Of a stretch of DNA of 22,109 bases, positions 13,809 through 19,690 are shown piece by piece. The DNA lies in IMG/VR virus record IMGVR_UViG_3300020215_000146, positions 1 through 22,109 of that record. The stretch is one strand, 5' to 3'. The position numbers and the translations under genes are program-made. This DNA is from a virus. Each line of letters begins with the position of its first letter. The first letter of the stretch is position 1. The notes beneath the pieces were generated by a model. That model did no database searches, was not told the DNA's origin, and saw only the letters and a program-made list of their open reading frames with translations.

Positions 13809-14075
13809 TTGGCATCTGACTCTAACAAGGTCGTTTACCCGCCCTGGGCTAATTATGTCCCGGAAAATGGGGTAAAGGGCTCCAACTCTAATCAGGATGA
13901 CGGATATCCGCCCTGGGCTAACTATAGACCTGGAAAACCTGAAGAAGCGGAAGCCGTTAAGGCCGAGGCTAAGGTTGCAACTCCGTCTCCCTATTTGTGT
14001 TGTGATAAAGACTGGTTGACGCCGCGACAGCTTCGCGGCCATAAGCTTGGTGCGCACAAGGAAAAACCGCAGTAA
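13809..14075 (+). CDS. Small protein with duplicated YPPWANY motif and degenerate C2H2 finger, 88 aa
   Basis: TTG at 13809 follows a strong Shine-Dalgarno, GGAGGGG (13794-13800). YPPWANYVP at residues 10-18 and YPPWANYRP at 33-41 are near-perfect copies, each within a disordered Gly/Asn/Pro context. A Glu/Ala/Lys linker (44-57) leads to a C-terminal finger-like end: C64-C65, then Trp, Leu, Gly-H78 and H83 with the 12- and 4-residue spacings of C2H2 fingers, but with the usual two residues between the cysteines missing. Probably a minor virion or assembly protein; the motif could be a short docking peptide. Function unknown. Confidence 0.7.
   Translation: MASDSNKVVYPPWANYVPENGVKGSNSNQDDGYPPWANYRPGKPEEAEAVKAEAKVATPSPYLCCDKDWLTPRQLRGHKLGAHKEKPQ
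13836..13931 (+). repeat. Two copies of a 9-residue YPPWANY-x-P coding repeat
   Basis: Copies lie at 13836-13862 and 13905-13931, 69 bases apart in phase. At DNA level both contain CCGCCCTGGGCTAA, while third positions around it differ. This points to an old, selected duplication rather than a recent slippage event. Confidence 0.7.
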
Positions 14076-14080
14076 TTTAG

Positions 14081-14971
14081 ATGACGCCCACTGAAATGGT
14101 TTCGAAAATCTCTGATGAATTGCATGATCAGGGATTGGGGACGCGTCCGTATGACTGGATAAATAAGGTCCAGGAAGATATGAACGCGCGATGTTATTGG
14201 TCGGTCCTGGAAGTGGGCACGCCCTACTTGTTCCAAATTAAAGCCCCCGTCACGGCCGGCACTGTCACTGCTACTAATGGTTCTACAACCGTTACCGGCT
14301 CTGGTACGAGCTTCAGTAATAGTCTACACGCAGGCCAGATTATTCAGATCGCGTCCGAGAGCTCCTACTACTTCATCTCATCTGTTTCAAGCTCTACCTC
14401 ACTGACTCTCACTACTCCCTATATCGGGACGACCGGATCGGGCAAAACCTATTCGATCGACTACCTCAACTACTCCCTGCCGTCCGATGTATCCGTCCAA
14501 AAGATTAAGTCGATAGTCATCCAGAACCCGCACGTTAAGCTGTGGAGAATGGATCAATCGCAGAGGGACGAGGTATGGCCCAATTTGGTCGGATACCGTG
14601 GTAAGCCGATTGCATACTTGGACTGGGGAGAAACTAAGCTCCAGCCATACCCACTCTCCGATGCCGATTACCTTGCAGTGATAAGGTACCAGAAAAAGCC
14701 GTCTGAGGTTAATTCGGACTCTACTAGCTTCGACTGGCCGGCTCAATATCACTGGGCGATTCTTACCGGAGCATTGGCTTTAGGCTGGGATTGGAAAGAC
14801 GACCAAACAATGTCGGAAAAGGTGACGACCGATTACGAGAAGATGCTTCAGTGTCACATTAGAGAAAATAACCGACATATGGACACCCACTCTCAGATGA
14901 GAGCCTTCGACGAAGATTGCCACCCTCAGTTTAGACTTACCCGCCTTATTACAGGCCAGCATATCGGCTAA
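14081..14971 (+). CDS. Head-tail adaptor or tail accessory protein, 296 aa
   Basis: The helical N-terminus (1-45) and the C-terminal part (130-296, with Trp-rich helices around 235-250) look like a phage connector protein that binds under the portal. Between them, residues 56-129 form a Thr/Ser/Gly-rich beta domain (Gly-Thr-Val-Thr-Ala-Thr-Asn-Gly ... Gly-Lys-Thr-Tyr-Ser-Ile) of a kind found in many phage tail proteins, apparently inserted. Order after capsid and decoration genes and before the nozzle-like gene supports the call. P22 gp4 does this job but is much smaller, so homology is not claimed. Confidence 0.6.
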   Translation: MTPTEMVSKISDELHDQGLGTRPYDWINKVQEDMNARCYWSVLEVGTPYLFQIKAPVTAGTVTATNGSTTVTGSGTSFSNSLHAGQIIQIASESSYYFISSVSSSTSLTLTTPYIGTTGSGKTYSIDYLNYSLPSDVSVQKIKSIVIQNPHVKLWRMDQSQRDEVWPNLVGYRGKPIAYLDWGETKLQPYPLSDADYLAVIRYQKKPSEVNSDSTSFDWPAQYHWAILTGALALGWDWKDDQTMSEKVTTDYEKMLQCHIRENNRHMDTHSQMRAFDEDCHPQFRLTRLITGQHIG

Positions 14972-14977
14972 AGCCGA
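14964..14977 (+). repeat. 6-bp inverted repeat across the adaptor stop codon
   Basis: TCGGCT (14964-14969) and AGCCGA (14972-14977) are perfect complements around AA, and the stop TAA falls inside. The two-base gap means the real loop would need to open one or two pairs. Confidence 0.35.
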
Positions 14978-14994
14978 ATCTATCGGATAACGCC

Positions 14995-15012
14995 GCTATT
15001 CTATTGAATAGC
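14995..15012 (+). repeat. 7-bp perfect hairpin upstream of the nozzle gene
   Basis: GCTATTC (14995-15001) and GAATAGC (15006-15012) flank TATT. It ends 11 bases before the ATG at 15024 and occupies the place where a ribosome binding site would be expected. No T-run follows, so an RNA stability or translation-control role is more likely than termination. Confidence 0.45.
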
Positions 15013-15023
15013 CCTTCTGTACA

Positions 15024-16523
15024 ATGCCATTTCGCGGTCAGATTAAGCGTCTTCTCCCCACTAAAGGGATAGATAATTCTCAGGGAGAGGAAAACATTGG
15101 TGACGATTACGTCTATGGCGCTCAGAACGTGCGATTCGCCGATAATGATATCCGCCAAAGATCGGGATACGCCAAGCATATTACAAGCGCCATTTCGGCC
15201 AGTCCAGTAACTGCAATACGTCAATGCAAATTTAGGGATGCTACTTCGAGGCTAGTGGCGGCTTCTGGTACATCTTTAGTGGTAGATTCGGGTGCGTCCT
15301 GGACATCTATCAAAGGAGCCCTGACGTTAACGAGCGGAGCTACGAATTACTTCACTTGGGCGTCCCTAAATAATACCGTAATAGGCACGAACGGCATAGA
15401 CCAATTGTTTCAGGTTCCTAATACTGGCAATGCCACCGCCTTAACGGGAACTCCACCGACTAAAGCTGTAGCGCTTCTAAGTTTTAGGCAGCGACTCTTG
15501 GCTGGAAATGTCACTAATGATGCCGGAAAAGGCAAGATTCAGTGGACCATTCTTAATAATCCTAATGATTGGGTAGGGGCCGGGTCCGGTTCCGCTACTC
15601 CTAAGCTTGAGTCTGAAGAAGAAATTAGAGGGATGGCGGCGGTCGGCAATGAGGCTTTTCTATTCTACGACAAGTCGATTTATCGTATCGTCCCTCAGGG
15701 AGACCCCAAGAACGCGTTCGCATTTCCCGAACACGATTCAGGTGTAGGCTGTATTTCGCCTCAGTCGATCGTTACCGTACCCGATAACGGCCTTATCTAT
15801 TTTGTAGGTATCAGAGGCATCTATGAGATGGCGGGCCCGGGCTATCTCGCTAAACGCATTTCTAAGCCTATAGACGGCACTTGGGACTCCCTCAATAAAA
15901 CTAGGCTTCGATACACGCAAGCTGTCGTTAATCCGTTCAAAAATGAAGTATGGTTTTCGGTATCACTTGGGGCTGAGTCGACGCACTCCCTGATTCTCGT
16001 ATGGGATTACGATAGACGAACCTGGACCACTTTTTTGGGCATTGCTGCAAATGCTCTTGGACAATTCGAAAACACGAGCGGCCAGGTAACGATTCTTCAC
16101 GGAAACTATACCGGAACGGTCTTTGTAAATGAATCGGGCTCAAGTGACGACGGAACCGCTATTTCCGCTCATATTACCAGCAAAATCTATCCCATCGTCG
16201 ACGGCTATAGAAGGGGATCGGTTCGTTTCATTAACACTCAGCTAGGCATTCAGGGCTCCAACTCTAACATTCAGGTAGAGTACGGATATGATTTTGAGGG
16301 GCTCTCTAATCAAGGTCAGATATCGCAAGCTTCGGCAGGTTCGACCTATGACATTACCGGCGTGTACGATACCTCGACATTTGCGGGTGAAGGCCAGCTA
16401 GTGGGGGCGCTCAATACTAACGGTCAAGGAAGATTTTTTCAGTTCAAGCTGAGTCAGTCCGTAAAAGATGATACGTTTCGATGCTACGGCATTCAGCTTG
16501 GAGTTATCACTGAAGGCGCATAA
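15024..16523 (+). CDS. Tail nozzle/hub-like protein, probable beta-propeller, 499 aa
   Basis: Almost wholly beta in character, with repeated blades marked by Trp-containing strands such as Phe-Thr-Trp-Ala-Ser-Leu (about 110), Ile-Gln-Trp-Thr-Ile (about 170), Leu-Ile-Tyr-Phe-Val-Gly (about 255) and Trp-Asp-Tyr-Asp-Arg-Arg-Thr-Trp (about 327). Length and placing fit P22 gp10, the nozzle protein closing the channel under the adaptor. An early Gly-Ile-Asp-Asn ... Ala-Gln-Asn-Val-Arg-Phe segment is typical of such phage proteins. The stop overlaps the fibre gene. No identified enzymatic motif. Confidence 0.65.
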   Translation: MPFRGQIKRLLPTKGIDNSQGEENIGDDYVYGAQNVRFADNDIRQRSGYAKHITSAISASPVTAIRQCKFRDATSRLVAASGTSLVVDSGASWTSIKGALTLTSGATNYFTWASLNNTVIGTNGIDQLFQVPNTGNATALTGTPPTKAVALLSFRQRLLAGNVTNDAGKGKIQWTILNNPNDWVGAGSGSATPKLESEEEIRGMAAVGNEAFLFYDKSIYRIVPQGDPKNAFAFPEHDSGVGCISPQSIVTVPDNGLIYFVGIRGIYEMAGPGYLAKRISKPIDGTWDSLNKTRLRYTQAVVNPFKNEVWFSVSLGAESTHSLILVWDYDRRTWTTFLGIAANALGQFENTSGQVTILHGNYTGTVFVNESGSSDDGTAISAHITSKIYPIVDGYRRGSVRFINTQLGIQGSNSNIQVEYGYDFEGLSNQGQISQASAGSTYDITGVYDTSTFAGEGQLVGALNTNGQGRFFQFKLSQSVKDDTFRCYGIQLGVITEGA

Positions 16524-17554
16524 TGTTTCTCCGTAAAGAAATACTCACCACGATACTATTTACCGTTCTTACGAGCGGTTTCGTAACTACGTTCATACTG
16601 CGGCAGGCACTCGCAGATAACGTTAGTACTCCGACTAGGCTGTATACGTTCGCTTCCGGCGGCACCATTAAGTCTGCAGAAATTAACGGCGAATACAACA
16701 ATATTATTACAGCGCTGGCCAATATTGGTACCGCTAACATCATTGCGAGCGGCGTCAATACAGATGAATTGGCGAGTGCGTGTGTTACTGAGGCGAAACT
16801 TGCTTCGGCCGTTACCCAAAAGCTGGAACAGACTGGAGTAATGAAGGACTACTTAGGTACGACGGCTCCGGCGGGATATGTACTCGCTAGTGGTAGAACG
16901 ATCGGAAGTGCGGCCTCCGGAGCTACTGAGCGAGCTAATGCTGATACCCAGGACCTATATACCCTGCTTTGGACTAGCATGGCGGATGCTCAGGCTCCTG
17001 TTAGTGGGGGCCGTGGTGCTAGTGCTGCCGCGGATTTTAACGCCAATAAAACCCTGACTCTTCCCGACCTAAGGGGACGAGTGAGTGCCGGAGACGATAA
17101 TTTAGGCGGAAGTACGGCCAGTAGAATTAGTGTGGCGGGAGGATCTTTCGATGGAACGATTCTAGGCAATTCCGGAGGGCTTCAAAATCACACTCTCACG
17201 ACCGCTCAACTCCCAGCACATAACCACGGAGTCACGGATCCGGGCCATAATCATACCCATACTGATCCTGGACATCTTCACGGAGTAAATGATCCGGGTC
17301 ACGTCCACACCCATGAAAGAGCCTATCTTCTCGGAACCGCTGACGGTTCCGCGGGAGGAGCCAGTCTTTTCCAGAACACTCGTGAGACCGTGAACACCGG
17401 CAGCACTGCCACTGGCGTAACGATCCAGTCAAACACCACGGGTATTACTAACAATTCCGCGACGACTGGAATTTCCACGAACAACGCCGGCTCCGGTTCT
17501 GCTCACCCAATCGTACAGCCTACTTACGTAGTGACTAGGATCATTAAGCTTTAA
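16523..17554 (+). CDS. Tail-collar fibre protein with signal-like N-terminus, 343 aa
   Basis: Residues 110-190 are a phage tail-collar domain (Gly-Thr-Thr-Ala-Pro-Ala-Gly-Tyr ... Leu-Pro-Asp-Leu-Arg-Gly-Arg). From 233 to 264 there are ten His in 32 residues, in three nonapeptide repeats starting DPGH, the HxH type that holds metal ions on the axis of trimeric fibres such as T4 gp37. A Thr-Gly-Ile/Val repeat and a hydrophobic strand ending Val-Val-Thr-Arg-Ile-Ile-Lys-Leu follow. The job is host binding. Odd: residues 1-31 look like a Sec signal (Arg-Lys, hydrophobic 7-26, then Ala-Leu-Ala before Asp). The segment after it (Tyr-Thr-Phe-Ala-Ser-Gly-Gly) is a usual fibre start. Confidence 0.8.
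   Translation: MFLRKEILTTILFTVLTSGFVTTFILRQALADNVSTPTRLYTFASGGTIKSAEINGEYNNIITALANIGTANIIASGVNTDELASACVTEAKLASAVTQKLEQTGVMKDYLGTTAPAGYVLASGRTIGSAASGATERANADTQDLYTLLWTSMADAQAPVSGGRGASAAADFNANKTLTLPDLRGRVSAGDDNLGGSTASRISVAGGSFDGTILGNSGGLQNHTLTTAQLPAHNHGVTDPGHNHTHTDPGHLHGVNDPGHVHTHERAYLLGTADGSAGGASLFQNTRETVNTGSTATGVTIQSNTTGITNNSATTGISTNNAGSGSAHPIVQPTYVVTRIIKL
17237..17317 (+). repeat. Three tandem 9-residue DPGHxH coding repeats
   Basis: Nonapeptides start at residues 239, 248 and 257, each Asp-Pro-Gly-His-x-His plus three variable residues (His-Thr or Gly-Val types). DNA copies differ at wobble positions, so selection on protein is evident. They probably form stacked metal sites on a trimer axis. 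Confidence 0.75.
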
Positions 17555-17555
17555 T

Positions 17556-18524
17556 ATGGGCATCTTTGATTTTCTATTCGGCAAGAAACCTAAGCGTCCC
17601 GAAGTTCCTGAGCCTGCCTCTAATCCATACCAGCCCCAGACTATTCAGGGCCAGGCCTATACTCCCACTCAAGAGAGATACGATGTATCCGGCGCCCTGA
17701 ACCCGCAATCTGCTAGCAATCTCAACTATTCTATGGACCAAGGGGCCGAAAGCGCCCTAAGAGATGTTCTCCTCAATAGAATGCTTGGGAATTATCAGAA
17801 GGGCCTGCCGATTCTCGAGCAGGGCTATAGGAATGCTGTGCTGGGCAGGGCTAAATCAGGACTCGATGAATCGGCTATGGAGAGCTCTAATATGCTTTCT
17901 GAACGGCTGAATTCTATGAACCTACTTGGTTCTACTGCGCACGGCACTGGCTTGGGAGATATTCAGAAAGAGCGGCTTAGAGGTCTTACTGACGTAGAGA
18001 ATAATCTCGTTCAGCAGGAACTGGGGCAGCTTAACTCTGCCATTTCAGGAGCGTTCAACCTTAATGATGCGCTGGCCCAAAGGGCCGCTAGAGAACTGGG
18101 AGCTAAACAGTGGGGCATGGGATTCGATACCCAGAATAAGCAGTGGGCGGCCAACTTCCTGTCTGGCGAGAATAGGAATCAGTTCAACTCGAACTGGAAC
18201 TCCCAGATGGATGCTAACCGGTTTAATCAGTCCGAGCGTTCTATGCAGAATAGTACGAATCAGCGCAATAATGAATTCGCCTACAACGCTAGAAACGCTC
18301 AGTACGAAAACGATATGAACCGTCGCAATGTTATGATCGGGAATGCTCTAGGATTGGCCGGAGATATCGCCAAACCACTTGCTTTCGGTATTCCCGGTAC
18401 CGAATGGGGCGGCCTGGTAGGTACGCTGACTAAACGTAAGAATCGGTTTTCGGGAGCTTCGTCTAGATATGGGGCCAGGGGAGAACCCTTCGGCGGAGCC
18501 GGAGCGTATGGAAGTATTCGATAA
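17556..18524 (+). CDS. Putative internal virion/ejection protein, Asn/Gln-rich, 322 aa
   Basis: Begins with a short hydrophobic Phe-rich helix and a basic patch, then a Pro/Gln-rich linker (20-45), helical segments with Ala/Leu/Gly (60-190), and an Asn/Gln/Met-rich stretch (about 191-258). A Gly-rich segment with possible membrane affinity (265-290) and a Gly/Arg-rich end follow. Genes of this composition after the fibre often encode ejected head proteins, but I recognise no family. Only one base separates it from the fibre stop and two from the next gene. Confidence 0.6.
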   Translation: MGIFDFLFGKKPKRPEVPEPASNPYQPQTIQGQAYTPTQERYDVSGALNPQSASNLNYSMDQGAESALRDVLLNRMLGNYQKGLPILEQGYRNAVLGRAKSGLDESAMESSNMLSERLNSMNLLGSTAHGTGLGDIQKERLRGLTDVENNLVQQELGQLNSAISGAFNLNDALAQRAARELGAKQWGMGFDTQNKQWAANFLSGENRNQFNSNWNSQMDANRFNQSERSMQNSTNQRNNEFAYNARNAQYENDMNRRNVMIGNALGLAGDIAKPLAFGIPGTEWGGLVGTLTKRKNRFSGASSRYGARGEPFGGAGAYGSIR

Positions 18525-18526
18525 AT

Positions 18527-19690
18527 ATGGCTATCGACTGGTCTCCCCTCAGAGTTAAATTCGATCTCTACGATACGCTACTTCAGCGCGAAAAGCAGCG
18601 ACAAGAAGCCGAAACCCAGAAGTATCACGGTCAACTCTATAAGGCTCAAGCCGAAAAGGCCCAGTATGAAACGGATGAACTTAGGAATTGGCAGAGTTTT
18701 AGGACTCAGGCGCCCCAAGTTCAAAACCTCGTTCAAAGGCCGAGCTGGTATAGGGACTCTAATACTCCGCGCAGCGTAAGTGACGATCCGTGGAAGTCTA
18801 GACTCTTCGATGCTAAGTCCCGGAAATACGATCAGTTGCGGCAGGAATACGAGTCCCTTAACCCAGATTTAAATCGCCAGGCTTATCCTGACAGAAAGTC
18901 TTACGATACTGCAATCGCTCTCTACAGGCAGAAAATTGCCTCTATTCCTAGAGAAGTGGATCAGCTTACGCTTACAGACATCAAGGCCGAAGACTCGTAT
19001 TTGAATCAGGGCAAACGCCAGGAAATGGCCGAAAAGATTTATCAGCTTAGAATGAAGGGTGAGGAGCGCCAAGCTCGAAATCTAGAATCTCTGATGAATC
19101 ATCGGTTTGCCCAGCAGGATCATATGGCGTTCAATCAGGAACGACTGAGCACCTATAATCCATATGATATGGCCTTGCTCAAGCATCAGCTCGATGCGGA
19201 GAACATCGCCAAGACCAGCCAAAAGTCCTTACTGAACATTCTAGTTGCTCAGAGACTGATACCTCAGGAAAAGGCTGCGGAACTTCTGAATGGAGTATTG
19301 GGTGGCGGTACTCTTAGCCCCAGCTCCGAAAGTACGTGGTATGGTGGTTCTAGACCTACTCTTGAAGTAAAAAAGCCCGATGCCGAAACCGGACTTTCTA
19401 GGGCCCCTACAATTCAGAGAGTTCAACCCACTATCAAACCCCGATCCGAAAGAGCTCCTAAACCCCAGCCTAGTCCATCCTATAACCCCGATAACGTAGA
19501 GCGAGAAACGAAGCGTAATACTCCCAATAATCCCCAGAGGATGACTACGGACAAAGCTACTGCCGGAGAACCTAAAGAAGACGCTCGATCTTATTCCACC
19601 AAAGATCCTACTAGGTCCGGGGCTGGTATGAATGTGAAGAAGAAGGGCGGCAAATGGCGCTCTATGCTTGAAAAGAACGGGTTACTGTAA
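18527..19690 (+). CDS. Putative internal virion protein with coiled coil, 387 aa
   Basis: Residues 18-55 are a strong Gln/Glu/Lys coiled coil and residues 90-215 a charged helical region. A short Leu/Ile-rich helix (about 230-260) follows. The last 120 residues are Pro/Lys/Arg/Ser rich, probably disordered, and end with a basic Lys-Lys-Lys-Gly-Gly-Lys segment suited to nucleic-acid contact. No enzymatic motif. The stop overlaps the next start (TAATG), so the last genes form one unit. Ejection role is inferred from place and composition. Confidence 0.6.
   Translation: MAIDWSPLRVKFDLYDTLLQREKQRQEAETQKYHGQLYKAQAEKAQYETDELRNWQSFRTQAPQVQNLVQRPSWYRDSNTPRSVSDDPWKSRLFDAKSRKYDQLRQEYESLNPDLNRQAYPDRKSYDTAIALYRQKIASIPREVDQLTLTDIKAEDSYLNQGKRQEMAEKIYQLRMKGEERQARNLESLMNHRFAQQDHMAFNQERLSTYNPYDMALLKHQLDAENIAKTSQKSLLNILVAQRLIPQEKAAELLNGVLGGGTLSPSSESTWYGGSRPTLEVKKPDAETGLSRAPTIQRVQPTIKPRSERAPKPQPSPSYNPDNVERETKRNTPNNPQRMTTDKATAGEPKEDARSYSTKDPTRSGAGMNVKKKGGKWRSMLEKNGLL

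Noticed and set aside
17219-17480. CRISPR-like or minisatellite DNA repeat
   Set aside because: The repetition is at protein level in the fibre gene; DNA copies are short, adjacent and differ at wobble positions.
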